39,461 bases of DNA from Desulfovibrio sp. (GTDB taxonomy: Bacteria > Bacillota > Dethiobacteria > DTU022 > UBA8154): NCBI GenBank assembly GCA_020060185.1, contig JAGVAS010000001.1, positions 1-39,461 of the forward strand. The letters are read 5' to 3'. Numbering within the stretch: the first letter of the stretch is position 1; each line of letters starts with the position of its first letter. The translations under genes were made by a program, and so were the position numbers. The notes beneath the pieces are model-generated. The model searched no databases. It was not told the origin of the DNA and was given only the letters and a program-made list of their open reading frames with translations. Of this stretch, positions 16,128 through 24,766 are shown piece by piece.

Positions 16128-16131
16128 AAAG

Positions 16132-17913
16132 GTGCATATTCGCAAATTAGATACCATAACTTCTGAACAGATCGCTGCTGGAGAGGTAGTGGAAAATCCT
16201 TCTTCCGTAGTAAAAGAGCTTGTGGAAAATTCCCTTGATGCTGGTGCAAAACGTATTAAAGTCATTTTTAAAAAGGGCGGGCTCAAAGAAATTACCGTTA
16301 TAGATGATGGGATCGGAATTCCCTCAGATGAGGTCCGCCTGGCGCTGGAAAGGCACGCTACCAGCAAAATAAGCTGTCTGAAAGACCTGCAAGAGATTCG
16401 TACTTTCGGTTTTCGTGGTGAAGCGTTACCCAGTATAGCTTCCGTGTCCAGAATATCTATTACCACCCGTCACCAAAATGAAGAGACGGGAAGATATATA
16501 TTATTAGAAGGGGGAAAGGAAAAGGAATATAGAGAAGTGGGTTTCCCCGTAGGAACCAGGGTAACAATAGAGGATCTTTTTTATAATACACCGGCAAGGC
16601 TAAAATTTTTAAAAGGAGTTCCTTCCGAAACAGCAAAAATTTCTAGAATAATTCACTTCCTGGCTCTTTCCAGGCCCGATATATCTTTTTCATTAATAAA
16701 GGAAAACGAAGTGTTACTGGAAATATCCGGCGATGGAAACCTGTTAAATGTTATTATGAAAATTTTCGGTAATGATCTGGCCCGGGAACTTGTATCTCTA
16801 AACTTTAAATCTGGAGAGTTAATTTTAAACGGATATGTTAGCAAACCCACTTATTCCCGTAATAGTAGAAATTATCAGATATTTTATATAAATGGTAGAT
16901 ATGTACGCAGTCAGCTTTTTAAAGACGCGCTGGACAAAAGTTTTGCGAGTATTGTAACTTCAAAAAGATACCCTGCAGCATTCCTGTACCTTACTCTACC
17001 CCCTGAAAACCTTGATGTAAATGTACATCCTTCCAAGATAGATGTGCGTTTTCAACAAGAAGAGCAGGTACGTATTTTTTTGGAACAAAGTCTTAAAAAA
17101 GCTTTTACTCCGGGTTATTTTGTCTCTATGATACAGAATAAAAGCTTGCAAAAAAAAGAGAGCTCCTTATTTTTAACTAGAAAACAGGAAATTAAAAAAG
17201 GACTTAATTTAAAAGAAACCCTTAAATGCGATCATTACCCCGAAAGTGATTTACAGAACCAGGTTGCTGAAAAAAACTATACTTTTAATGAAAATGATAT
17301 TAAAAGCAGCTTCTTAAAAACAGAACTTTTTACGGAAAGGTTCTTTAACGGTCCGATAACAGGACAGGTTTTCGCTACATACATAATTATTCAGGAGGAG
17401 GATAACCTGATCTTTATAGATCAACATGCCGCCCATGAAAGAATTTTATGGGAAAAGATTCAACAAAGGGAAGGAGAAAAAGAAAAATACGTCCAGGAAA
17501 TTCTTCCATTTACCGTAGAACTCCCATTGTCGATAGCAGAAGCAGTAAAAGATAAATTGGAACTTTTAAAGGATATAGGGTTAGAAATGGAGCAATTTGG
17601 AAATAATACTTTCATTATAAGAACAGTGCCTTTTTTTCTCAAAGATATTTTTACAACAGAAGTATTAATGGACATTTTGGAAGATTTGTCCGGACTGGCT
17701 GTAACAGGTAGGGAGTTCCAAAAAGAAATCTTATTACAACTTTCCTGCAAAACAGCAATTAAGGCAAATGAAAACTTAACTATAGAAGAAATCAAGTCCC
17801 TGTTAGCGCAGCTCGAAAAATGTGAAAATCCCTTTTTTTGCCCTCACGGAAGGCCTGTTATGATTAAAATAGAAAAGTATGAACTTGAAAAGCACTTCAA
17901 AAGGCGGGGTTAA
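16132..17913 (+). CDS. mutL: DNA mismatch repair endonuclease MutL
   Basis: MutL couples mismatch recognition to strand incision. From GTG 16132 it has 593 residues. The GHKL ATPase occupies the first 330 residues or so (AGEVVENPSSVVKELVENSL, IDDGIGIP, TFGFRGEALPSIASVS, VNVHPSKIDVRF). The C-terminal dimerisation domain carries the endonuclease motif DQHA-x2-E-x4-E as DQHAAHERILWE, plus SCKTAIKAN and CPHGRP. This is the nicking type of MutL found in bacteria without MutH. The GTG start, five bases after the mutS stop with GGAAAGG upstream, is preferred to an ATG inside mutS that would add 28 cysteine-containing residues unlike the family. Confidence 0.96.
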   Translation: MHIRKLDTITSEQIAAGEVVENPSSVVKELVENSLDAGAKRIKVIFKKGGLKEITVIDDGIGIPSDEVRLALERHATSKISCLKDLQEIRTFGFRGEALPSIASVSRISITTRHQNEETGRYILLEGGKEKEYREVGFPVGTRVTIEDLFYNTPARLKFLKGVPSETAKISRIIHFLALSRPDISFSLIKENEVLLEISGDGNLLNVIMKIFGNDLARELVSLNFKSGELILNGYVSKPTYSRNSRNYQIFYINGRYVRSQLFKDALDKSFASIVTSKRYPAAFLYLTLPPENLDVNVHPSKIDVRFQQEEQVRIFLEQSLKKAFTPGYFVSMIQNKSLQKKESSLFLTRKQEIKKGLNLKETLKCDHYPESDLQNQVAEKNYTFNENDIKSSFLKTELFTERFFNGPITGQVFATYIIIQEEDNLIFIDQHAAHERILWEKIQQREGEKEKYVQEILPFTVELPLSIAEAVKDKLELLKDIGLEMEQFGNNTFIIRTVPFFLKDIFTTEVLMDILEDLSGLAVTGREFQKEILLQLSCKTAIKANENLTIEEIKSLLAQLEKCENPFFCPHGRPVMIKIEKYELEKHFKRRG

Positions 17914-17914
17914 A

Positions 17915-18880
17915 GTGACAGGTCAGGCAGGTTTGCATCAGGGGCAATTTATACCTCTTCTTAGCGTTGTGGGACCGACAGCGGTTGGCAAGACCGAAAT
18001 TGCCATTGAACTGGCCCACAGGTTAGGAGGTGAGGTAATTTCAGCTGACTCTGTTCAGGTTTACCGTTATATGGATATCGGAACAGCTAAGCCCACAGTT
18101 GAAGAGAGGCGGGGAATTCCCCATCACCTGATTGATATTGTGGATCCGGATGTAAATTTCACTGTTTATGATTACCAGCGAAGGGCACAAAGTTGTATCA
18201 CTGAAGTTCATAACAGGGGTAAACTTCCCATATTAACAGGTGGAACCGGCCTATACATCAAAGCGGTACTGGATGAGTACACCTTCTGTAGCGGTAAAGT
18301 AAATCCGTCCATAAGAAGGCACCTGCAAGAGGAACTGGAATTGAAGGGAAAAGAGGGCCTTTACCGGTCACTCGAAAAAATCGATCCCATAGCAGCGAAA
18401 AGAGTGCATCCTAATGACTCGAGGAGAATAATAAGAGCTCTGGAATTTTTTTACTTGACGGGCAAACCTATATCTGTGCAGTGGGAGCTGACTAAAAGAA
18501 AACAAAGCAATTATCAACTTGTTATGGTCGGTATAACTATGGAAAGGAATTATCTCTATGAAAGAATTAATAAAAGAGTAGACCTAATGATAGAGAAAGG
18601 CTTGCTGCAGGAAGTAAAAGGATTGCTGGAAAGAGGCTATAAAAGTAATTTAAAATCAATGCAATCCCTTGGCTATTTTCATTTTACAAGTTATCTTGGA
18701 GGAAAATGGGATTGGGAGACTGCTATTAACGTTTTTAAAAGAGATACAAGGCGATATGCCAAAAGACAGTTAACGTGGTTTCGCGCCGATCAAAGAATAT
18801 TTTGGCATGAGCGTGAGCCAAATAACACGAAAATAGAACCAATTTTGGATAATATTTGTTCCAGGGTAGAAGGATATTGA
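17915..18880 (+). CDS. miaA: tRNA dimethylallyltransferase
   Basis: MiaA transfers the dimethylallyl group to A37 of tRNAs that read codons starting with U, making the substrate of MiaB. The 321-residue protein has the P-loop VVGPTAVGKTEIA near its start. It then has the catalytic/substrate segment ISADSVQVYRYMDIGTAKP, LTGGTGLYIKAVL and the tRNA-contact region RRIIRALEF, and ends with the YAKRQLTWFRAD signature. GTG 17915, one base after the mutL stop with AAGGCGGGG ahead, is the likely start. An in-frame ATG at 17879 overlaps mutL and is an alternative. Confidence 0.95.
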   Translation: MTGQAGLHQGQFIPLLSVVGPTAVGKTEIAIELAHRLGGEVISADSVQVYRYMDIGTAKPTVEERRGIPHHLIDIVDPDVNFTVYDYQRRAQSCITEVHNRGKLPILTGGTGLYIKAVLDEYTFCSGKVNPSIRRHLQEELELKGKEGLYRSLEKIDPIAAKRVHPNDSRRIIRALEFFYLTGKPISVQWELTKRKQSNYQLVMVGITMERNYLYERINKRVDLMIEKGLLQEVKGLLERGYKSNLKSMQSLGYFHFTSYLGGKWDWETAINVFKRDTRRYAKRQLTWFRADQRIFWHEREPNNTKIEPILDNICSRVEGY

Positions 18881-18933
18881 TATCTTTTAACGAATAGAGA
18901 ATAGAGTAAACAAAGAAAAAGGAGGCGATATCA

Positions 18934-19182
18934 ATGTCGAAAGGTTCTTTTAATCTTCAGGATAATTTTTTGAACCAACTCCGCAAAGAAAATGTCCTGG
19001 CAACAATCTTTTTAGTTAATGGATACCAGATTAAAGGAAACATCCGCAGTTTTGACAGTTTTACCGTACTTCTGGATGTGGATGGAAAACAACAGCTTGT
19101 ATACAAACATGCTGTTTCAACCATTATACCATTCCGGAATATTACTGTTAACCTTATGCCTGCAGAACAGGAAATTACTTAA
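18934..19182 (+). CDS. hfq: RNA chaperone Hfq
   Basis: Hfq is a hexameric Sm-like protein that binds U-rich and A-rich RNA and helps small RNAs pair with targets. The 82-residue product has the Sm1 motif ([21 protein letters not shown]) and the Sm2 motif ([12 protein letters not shown], the Hfq YKHA signature). The start is ATG 18934, behind AAAGGAGGCGA. It follows miaA by about 50 bases and is closed by a terminator. Confidence 0.97.
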   Translation: MSKGSFNLQDNFLNQLRKENVLATIFLVNGYQIKGNIRSFDSFTVLLDVDGKQQLVYKHAVSTIIPFRNITVNLMPAEQEIT

Positions 19183-19226
19183 AAAGCTACTTTTTAAGCT
19201 CACTTTACATTAAATTACGACATAAA

Positions 19227-19253
19227 GGCACTTGAGTAAGCAAGTGTCTTTTT
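19227..19253 (+). terminator. Rho-independent terminator after hfq
   Basis: GGCACTTG (19227-19234) and CAAGTGTC (19241-19248) form a stem with one G-U pair, followed by five T residues. It ends the mutS-mutL-miaA-hfq transcript. Confidence 0.85.
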
Positions 19254-19255
19254 AA

Positions 19256-19284
19256 TTGTGTTACCGCTGGCGGTATGTTAAAAT
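19256..19284 (+). promoter_or_regulatory. Promoter with a palindromic operator in its spacer
   Basis: TTGTGT (19256-19261) and TAAAAT (19279-19284), with an extended TG, are 17 bases apart. The spacer begins with the inverted repeat TACCGC-TG-GCGGTA (19262-19275). A protein bound there would sit between the -35 and -10 elements and block the polymerase. It serves the PLP-enzyme gene starting at 19377. The regulator is unknown. Confidence 0.6.
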
Positions 19285-19376
19285 TTATGATGAAACTGTT
19301 GAAAAGGTGTGGAGATATTTTAAAAGATAAAGAAAAAGCTATAATTCAAGTTGAGGACGGGGAGTGAAATTTAGTA

Positions 19377-20642
19377 GTGGAATGGTGGCAGCTAGCGCAA
19401 ATCAAGTCAAAAATTGTGGAGATAATAAAAAAAGCAGAAAAAAAGGCAGCTAAACAGCACCGGGAAATTTCTGCCACTAGTTTGTTCAACCAGGCTAAAG
19501 TCCTAAAATCCTTTCAGGAAGTTAAGGTAAACGATGATTGTTTTAATTCCAGCGAAGGTTATGGTTATCACGATCTTGGGAGAGATAAATTAGAAGCACT
19601 TTTCGCTCTTGTATTTAAAGGTGAAGATGCTATAGTCAGGCCTCATTTCGTTTCAGGGACACACACCATATTCAGTTGTTTCAGGGGTTTGCTAAGACCG
19701 GGAGACCGCCTGGTTTCTGTTACAGGACAACCTTATGATACCCTTTTCCGCGCTATCAGTGGAAACAATTCTTTATTAACCGAAGGTAATCTTCGAGAAT
19801 GGGGTATATCTTACGGAAACCTTAATCTGGAAGATTTTGACCACCCTGGAAACGGTTTTTGCCTGGAAATGCTCCAGGAACCCACCAGATTGGTCTTCAT
19901 CCAGCGTTCAAGAGGTTATGATCCTTATCGTTCTGCTTTAACGGTAAAAAAAATAGAGGAACTGGTTCAGAAAATCCGCAGCTTTAATTCTGAAGTTACT
20001 ATTTTTGTCGATAACTGTTATGGAGAATTTGTGGAAAAGAAAGAACCTTTGGAAGCCGGTGCCGATTTAATCGCCGGTTCATTGATAAAAAACCCGGGGG
20101 GAGGACTGGCACCTGCAGGAGGTTATGTAGCAGGCAAAAAAAAATATATAGATAAAATCAGCCATGCCATATCAGCTCCCGGCCTGGGAAAAGAACTGGG
20201 AGCCTTCGTTTATAATAAAAGACTCTTTTTCCAGGGTCTATTTATGGCTCCACATCTTACTGGTGAAGCATTAAAAGGGATGGTAACCCTTGCTGCAGCC
20301 TTAGAAACGGTAGGATTTGAAGTGGAGCCCCGTTTTGATGCAGAAAGGGGGGATATTGTACAGTCAGTACACCTTAAAAACAAGAATGAACTGGAGAAAA
20401 TATGCCTCGCCGTGCAGGGTTCCTCACCAGTAAATTCTCATTTGATACCTGTAGCGGGAACTACTGCTGGTTATTCTGATCCTGTTTTTATGGCTGCAGG
20501 AACATTTGTCCAGGGTGCTTCCAGTGAGTTCAGCGCTGATGCTCCGCTGCGCGAGCCTTATACCGTTTATATTCAGGGAGGTCTTACCTATCACCATGTA
20601 ATCCTTGGGCTGGCCTCGATTCTCGAAGCAATTCTGGATTGA
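19377..20642 (+). CDS. ynbB: PLP-dependent aluminium-resistance / methionine gamma-lyase-family protein
   Basis: A fold-type I pyridoxal-phosphate enzyme of the family annotated as aluminium resistance protein (B. subtilis YnbB), related to cystathionine and methionine gamma-lyases. The 421-residue product has the cofactor aspartate in TIFVDNCYGEF (Asp212) and the Schiff-base lysine in AGSLIKNPGGGL (Lys238). GYGYHDLGRDKLE and SGTHTIFSCF are also typical. The true substrate of the family is not established, to my knowledge. It lies between hfq and glnA, as in B. subtilis, but without the glnR gene that separates them there. The start is GTG 19377; GGGGAGTG lies about ten bases upstream. Confidence 0.85.
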   Translation: MEWWQLAQIKSKIVEIIKKAEKKAAKQHREISATSLFNQAKVLKSFQEVKVNDDCFNSSEGYGYHDLGRDKLEALFALVFKGEDAIVRPHFVSGTHTIFSCFRGLLRPGDRLVSVTGQPYDTLFRAISGNNSLLTEGNLREWGISYGNLNLEDFDHPGNGFCLEMLQEPTRLVFIQRSRGYDPYRSALTVKKIEELVQKIRSFNSEVTIFVDNCYGEFVEKKEPLEAGADLIAGSLIKNPGGGLAPAGGYVAGKKKYIDKISHAISAPGLGKELGAFVYNKRLFFQGLFMAPHLTGEALKGMVTLAAALETVGFEVEPRFDAERGDIVQSVHLKNKNELEKICLAVQGSSPVNSHLIPVAGTTAGYSDPVFMAAGTFVQGASSEFSADAPLREPYTVYIQGGLTYHHVILGLASILEAILD

Positions 20643-20680
20643 AAGCACAAGTGTTATATCTTGGTGAGTTTCGACTGCTG

Positions 20681-20710
20681 TTGGAAAAAAAAGTGATGAT
20701 ATAATATAAA
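20681..20710 (+). promoter_or_regulatory. Probable promoter of glnA
   Basis: TTGGAA (20681-20686) and TATAAA (20705-20710) are 18 bases apart. A perfect TATAAT at 20700-20705 overlaps it but has no matching -35. No GlnR/TnrA box (TGTNAN7TNACA) was noticed here. Confidence 0.5.
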
Positions 20711-20745
20711 CATAATACTACATAAAACAATGGGAGAGGTTTTAA

Positions 20746-22077
20746 ATGAAGGAATATTCCCCTGATGATATCCTGTATTTTGTTAAAGACCAAAAAATAG
20801 AATTTATTAGGTTACAATTTTCTGATATTTTTGGCATTACCAAAAACGTGGCCATACCTGTTCCCCAGTTGGAAAAAGCCCTGGAAGGGGAAGTAGCTTT
20901 TGACGGCTCTTCTATTGAGGGTTTTGTCCGTATTGAGGAATCTGACATGCTTCTTAAACCGGATCCCAATACCTTTGCCGTTTTTCCCTGGAGAAAAGGG
21001 AATGGAGCTACAGCAAGGCTGATTTGCGATGTTTACAATCCAGACAATACTCCCTTTGAAGGCTGTCCCCGCAGCATTTTGCGACAAGCCATAAAAGAAG
21101 CTGACGACATGGGTTTTACCATGTATGCGGGTCCAGAACTGGAGTTCTTTCTTTTCCTAAAGGATGAAAACGGACAAGCAACAACTATTACACATGACCA
21201 GGGAGGGTATTTTGATTTAACTCCTGTGGATATGGGAGAAAATGCCCGACGGGATATAATTGTGAACCTGCAAAAAATGGGCTTTGAAATAGAAACCTCA
21301 CATCATGAAGTGTCACCAGGGCAACATGAGATTTCTTTTAAATATGCAGATGCTTTAACTACAGCAGACAATATTGCCACTTTCAGATTCGTCGTAAGAA
21401 CCATTGCTTTAAGTCATAACCTTCATGCTACCTTTATGCCCAAACCTATTTTTGGAATTAATGGTTCCGGTATGCATACCAACCAGTCTTTATTTGCCGG
21501 CGATAAAAATGTTTTTTATGATCCCCAAGCGCCTTCTCAGTTAAGTAAAACAGCTCACTATTATATAGGGGGCCTGATGAGTCATGCCAAAGGCTTTACG
21601 GCCATAACAAATCCCCTGGTAAACTCCTATAAACGCCTGGTACCGGGATATGAAGCCCCTGTTTACATTGCCTGGTCAGAAAGAAACCGCAGCCCGCTGA
21701 TCAGGATTCCGGCAAGAAGAGGAATGGGGACACGCGTGGAGTTGCGTTCCCCTGATCCTTCCTGTAATCCTTACCTGGCCCTGGCCGTTATGTTAAGGGC
21801 AGGTCTGGATGGTATAAAAAATAAAATCGAGCCGCCAGAACCAGTAAACTACAATATTTTCGAGCTAAATGATCAAGAATTACGGGAAAGAGGCATCGAA
21901 GTTTTACCCTTGCACCTGGGCGCGGCTCTGGAAGAGATGGCAGAAGACGAGGTAATTAAAGATACCCTGGGGAAACATATCTTCAATCGCTATTACGAAG
22001 CTAAAAAAATCGAATGGAACGAGTACCTTACAAAAGTTCACCCGTGGGAACTGGGGCGCTACCTTAAGGTATACTAA
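20746..22077 (+). CDS. glnA: Glutamine synthetase, type I-alpha
   Basis: It forms glutamine from glutamate, ammonia and ATP as a cytosolic dodecamer. The 443-residue length, and the lack of the 25-residue insert and adenylylation-site tyrosine segment of the beta type, put it in GSI-alpha (B. subtilis GlnA is 444). Seen are FDGSSIEGF near residue 50, [28 protein letters not shown], the catalytic [10 protein letters not shown], the substrate segment [17 protein letters not shown] and [20 protein letters not shown]. It starts at ATG 20746, behind GGGAGAGG. It converges on lexA with only two bases between the stop codons. Confidence 0.97.
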   Translation: MKEYSPDDILYFVKDQKIEFIRLQFSDIFGITKNVAIPVPQLEKALEGEVAFDGSSIEGFVRIEESDMLLKPDPNTFAVFPWRKGNGATARLICDVYNPDNTPFEGCPRSILRQAIKEADDMGFTMYAGPELEFFLFLKDENGQATTITHDQGGYFDLTPVDMGENARRDIIVNLQKMGFEIETSHHEVSPGQHEISFKYADALTTADNIATFRFVVRTIALSHNLHATFMPKPIFGINGSGMHTNQSLFAGDKNVFYDPQAPSQLSKTAHYYIGGLMSHAKGFTAITNPLVNSYKRLVPGYEAPVYIAWSERNRSPLIRIPARRGMGTRVELRSPDPSCNPYLALAVMLRAGLDGIKNKIEPPEPVNYNIFELNDQELRERGIEVLPLHLGAALEEMAEDEVIKDTLGKHIFNRYYEAKKIEWNEYLTKVHPWELGRYLKVY

Positions 22078-22079
22078 AT

Positions 22080-22697
22080 TTATTCAAAAATTCTCAGCAG
22101 GCCGATTACCTTGCCTAACACACGAATATTGTCCTTTGTAATTATTGGTTCATAATCCGGGTTTTCCGGTTGGAGGCGAATATGGTCTGTTTCCCGGAAA
22201 AACCGTTTTACTGTTGCTTCATCTCCGATAAGAGCAACAACAATTTCACTGTTTTCCGCAGCAGGTTGTTGCCTGACGATTACCAGATCCCCCTGGAGAA
22301 TGCCTGCCTCTTTCATACTGTCACCTTTAACACGCAATAAAAAAAGGTTGTCACCTTTGACCATTTCCTCCGGGAGGGCAAGGTAGCTTTCAATATTTTC
22401 TTCAGCTAATACAGGTATCCCGGCAGTTACCTGACCAAGCAGGGGAACAAGCCGGGATCTTCTTTTTTGTTTGGAGTTTACAGAAGGGTCCAATATTTCA
22501 ATGGCACGAGGCTTGGTGGGATCTCTTTTAATATAGCCCTTTCTTTCCAGTGCCTTTAAATGAGCATGAACCGTGGAACTGGAACTAAGACCCATTGCCT
22601 GGCAAATCTCGCGAACAGAGGGAGGGTAATTTTTATGCATAACTTCTTCGTTTATAAAATTCAATATTTCTCTCTGCCGTGAAGTTAATTTTTTCAA
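22080..22697 (-). CDS. lexA: SOS repressor LexA
   Basis: LexA represses DNA-damage genes and cleaves itself when RecA filaments form. The 205-residue protein has the N-terminal winged helix ([20 protein letters not shown], recognition helix at about 38-50), the Ala92-Gly93 cleavage site in GQVTAGIP and the Ser127/Lys164 catalytic dyad ([19 protein letters not shown]). Translation starts at TTG 22697, behind AAGGGG. Upstream lies a promoter whose -35 overlaps a Gram-positive LexA box, so it is self-regulated. The mutS-mutL genes in the window show no obvious LexA box. Confidence 0.95.
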   Translation of the reverse strand: MKKLTSRQREILNFINEEVMHKNYPPSVREICQAMGLSSSSTVHAHLKALERKGYIKRDPTKPRAIEILDPSVNSKQKRRSRLVPLLGQVTAGIPVLAEENIESYLALPEEMVKGDNLFLLRVKGDSMKEAGILQGDLVIVRQQPAAENSEIVVALIGDEATVKRFFRETDHIRLQPENPDYEPIITKDNIRVLGKVIGLLRIFE

Positions 22698-22736
22698 AAA
22701 AAATCAACCCCTTATACCCTTATAGTTGTTGGCTAA

Positions 22737-22765
22737 ATTATAACATATAAAGATGATTTTAGCAA
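22737..22765 (-). promoter_or_regulatory. Promoter of lexA
   Basis: On the minus strand TTGCTA (22765-22760) and TATAAT (22742-22737) are 17 bases apart, and TG before the -10 makes it extended. It drives lexA independently of leuA. Confidence 0.7.
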
Positions 22766-22776
22766 ACAACGGTTCG
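22763..22776 (-). promoter_or_regulatory. LexA operator overlapping the lexA promoter
   Basis: CGAACCGTTGTTTG on the minus strand matches the Gram-positive SOS box (CGAAC-N4-GTTCG) except for the outer bases of the right arm (GTTTG). It overlaps the -35 element, where binding would repress. Confidence 0.65.
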
Positions 22777-22795
22777 AAGAAAATATCTTTATTTT

Positions 22796-24331
22796 TTACT
22801 TTATTTTATTGTTATTGTTAACATGTGCCATCATGTTAATCAGCTTGTTTAAACTGTCAAGATAAGCTTTTACACTGGCTTCCACAATATCCGTACTTAC
22901 ACCACGTCCGATTATATTTTTATCTTCATGTGTTATCTTAAGGGAAACCTCTCCAAGAGCGTCCATACCACGGGTAACAGCACGCAAGTTATAATTCTCC
23001 AGGCGAGTAATAATATTTGTGATCTTGTCAATCGCTTTATAAGCAGCATCAATTGGGCCAGCCCCGCTGGAAACCTCTTCAAAAGTTTCTTCACCTTTAC
23101 GCAGGCGTACCACCGCTGCCGGTATGATTCTTGTCCCGCTGACAGTTTGAAGGTATTCCAGTTCGTACGTAGGTTCTGCAAACGAAATATCGATAAGCAA
23201 AGCTTCCAGGTCTTCCTGGTATACTTCTTTCTTTTTGTCCGCAAGTTCCAGAAAACGATGATAAAAATTTTCAAACTCCTCATCACCAAGATGGTAATTC
23301 ATGCTTTCCAGCTGATGACGTACCGCATGGCGTCCTGAACGGGCAGTAAGTATCATTTGTGCCGCCTGACCGCCTATCAAGTCGGCGTTTATTATTTCAT
23401 AGGTTCTTTTGTCTTTCAATACTCCATCCTGGTGTATACCAGAAGAGTGTGCAAAAGCATTTATACCTATAATTGCTTTATTTACTGGAATCGGTATACC
23501 TGTCAGCTTGCTCACCATGCGGCTCGTACGATAAATTTCTTTTAAGTTAATTCCCGTTTCAAATGGAAACTGATCTTTCCTTATTACCGTAGACAGGACG
23601 ATCTCTTCCATAGCAGCGTTTCCTGCCCTTTCCCCGATACCGTTAACGTTGCATTCCACCTGCCTGGCACCATTTTGCACGGCGAACAATGAATTTATAA
23701 CTGCCAATCCCAGGTCATTGTGACAGTGTACACTGATCGTAGCTTTATCAGCATTAGGAACTTCAGTTTTAATCTTCTTGATTAACCTGCCAAATTCCTC
23801 CGGAACTGCATAGCCTACCGTATCAGGAATGTTAACTACGGTGGCACCGGCATCAATAACAGCCTCTACAACCCTCAATATATAATCTTCTCGTGCCCTG
23901 GTGGCATCTTCAAGAGAGTATTCTACATCTTCAGTGAAACTTTTGGCGTACTTTACAGCCTGAACAGCTTCTTTCAAACAAGTTTCAGGGTCTTTACGCA
24001 GCTTTTTCTCCATATGAATATCTGATGCAGCCAAAAAAACATGGATACGGGGCTTCTCCGCGTCTCTAACGGAATTCCAGGCACAATCGATATCTTCCTT
24101 GACAGTTCTGGCAAGGGCCGCAATGACTGGACCCTTAACTAACCTGGAAATTTGTTGAACGGCACGAAAATCTCCTGGGGAAGAAATAGGGAAACCTGCT
24201 TCAATAACATCGACTTGCAATCGGGCAAGCTGCCGGGCGATTTCCAATTTTTCCTGGGCATTTAGCTTGGCCCCGGGTGTTTGTTCTCCATCCCTCAAAG
24301 TGCTGTCGAAGATAATAATTCTTTTACTCAT
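22796..24331 (-). CDS. leuA: 2-isopropylmalate synthase
   Basis: This enzyme condenses acetyl-CoA and 2-oxoisovalerate, the first committed step to leucine. The 511-residue protein has the catalytic barrel with DSTLRDGEQTPGAK (9-22), the metal-binding SVHCHNDLGLA and NGIGERAGNAAMEE. After the linker (SSGIHQDG, LTARSGRHAVRHQ) it has a C-terminal leucine-binding regulatory domain from about 385 (ISFAEPTYELEY... AAVVRLRKGEE), so it is feedback-inhibited LeuA and not citramalate or homocitrate synthase. The start is ATG 24331, behind AGAGGTGATT. Expression is controlled by a leucine T-box. leuB, leuC and leuD do not follow; lexA does. Confidence 0.95.
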   Translation of the reverse strand: MSKRIIIFDSTLRDGEQTPGAKLNAQEKLEIARQLARLQVDVIEAGFPISSPGDFRAVQQISRLVKGPVIAALARTVKEDIDCAWNSVRDAEKPRIHVFLAASDIHMEKKLRKDPETCLKEAVQAVKYAKSFTEDVEYSLEDATRAREDYILRVVEAVIDAGATVVNIPDTVGYAVPEEFGRLIKKIKTEVPNADKATISVHCHNDLGLAVINSLFAVQNGARQVECNVNGIGERAGNAAMEEIVLSTVIRKDQFPFETGINLKEIYRTSRMVSKLTGIPIPVNKAIIGINAFAHSSGIHQDGVLKDKRTYEIINADLIGGQAAQMILTARSGRHAVRHQLESMNYHLGDEEFENFYHRFLELADKKKEVYQEDLEALLIDISFAEPTYELEYLQTVSGTRIIPAAVVRLRKGEETFEEVSSGAGPIDAAYKAIDKITNIITRLENYNLRAVTRGMDALGEVSLKITHEDKNIIGRGVSTDIVEASVKAYLDSLNKLINMMAHVNNNNKIK

Positions 24332-24362
24332 TTAAAATTAATCACCTCTTTTTAATAACATT

Positions 24363-24404
24363 AAAAAACCTTTCGCCCCAAAAACAAATTTAGAGACGAA
24401 AGGT
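24363..24404 (-). terminator. Terminator of the leuA T-box
   Basis: Minus-strand ACCTTTCG (24404-24397) pairs with CGAAAGGT (24375-24368) and is followed by TTTTT. It is the off-state of the riboswitch. Confidence 0.85.
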
Positions 24405-24643
24405 CAAGCCTCCGCGGTACCACTCTATTTGACAGAAAAATATTTCTCCTGTCCGCTCTAAGTGTTCTTCTTTTAACGGTAAAGCCCCGTCCAGACTTAC
24501 TCTCACTTAAGGATTTCAGTCAGCTCCTCGCAGGGGAGTTTCAGAAAGGAGAAGAGGTTGCACTTACAGCAGGATGGCAACTCTCTGTACACTTCTTATC
24601 TTTCCTACTGATCCTGCTCATCGTATTTAGCTTTATCAATTTA
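24363..24643 (-). promoter_or_regulatory. T-box leader controlling leuA, leucine specifier CUC
   Basis: T-box leaders read the charging state of a tRNA and let transcription continue when the tRNA is uncharged. The T-box sequence AGAGTGGTACCGCGG lies at 24426-24412 on the minus strand. Stem I lies upstream, with the AGTAGGAAAG-type loop E / AG-bulge region near 24610. In the specifier loop GAAACTCCCC the triplet CTC (24538-24536) is a leucine codon, which fits the leuA gene that follows. The terminator is at 24404-24363: ACCTTTCG/CGAAAGGT and five T. The antiterminator would use the T-box bases GGT. Confidence 0.92.
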
Positions 24644-24649
24644 AAATAT

Positions 24650-24678
24650 AGTTTATACATTTTTATTCTTCCTGTCAA
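24650..24678 (-). promoter_or_regulatory. Promoter of the leuA T-box transcript
   Basis: A perfect TTGACA (24678-24673) and TAAACT (24655-24650) on the minus strand are 17 bases apart, placing the transcript start near 24643. Confidence 0.8.
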
Positions 24679-24711
24679 GCCTTTAATGAAAAAAAAAGCG
24701 CAAATTAAAGT

Positions 24712-24747
24712 AAAAACGGACCGATGAATTATCGGACCCGTTTTTTT
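24712..24747 (-). terminator. Terminator after the Mn catalase gene
   Basis: Minus-strand ACGGGTCCGAT folds onto ATCGGTCCGT with one mismatch and one bulge and ends in TTTTTA. The plus strand also ends in a T-run, so it may work in both directions. Confidence 0.75.
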
Positions 24748-24766
24748 ATAAAAGTTAAATTAACGC

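Noticed and set aside
16048-16131. MutL N-terminal extension inside mutS
   Set aside because: The extra 28 residues are unlike MutL; GTG 16132 has a ribosome binding site and begins with the conserved IRKLD segment.
19275-19367. 30-codon ORF between hfq and the PLP-enzyme gene
   Set aside because: Its ATG lies inside the promoter and before the expected transcript start, and it has no ribosome binding site.
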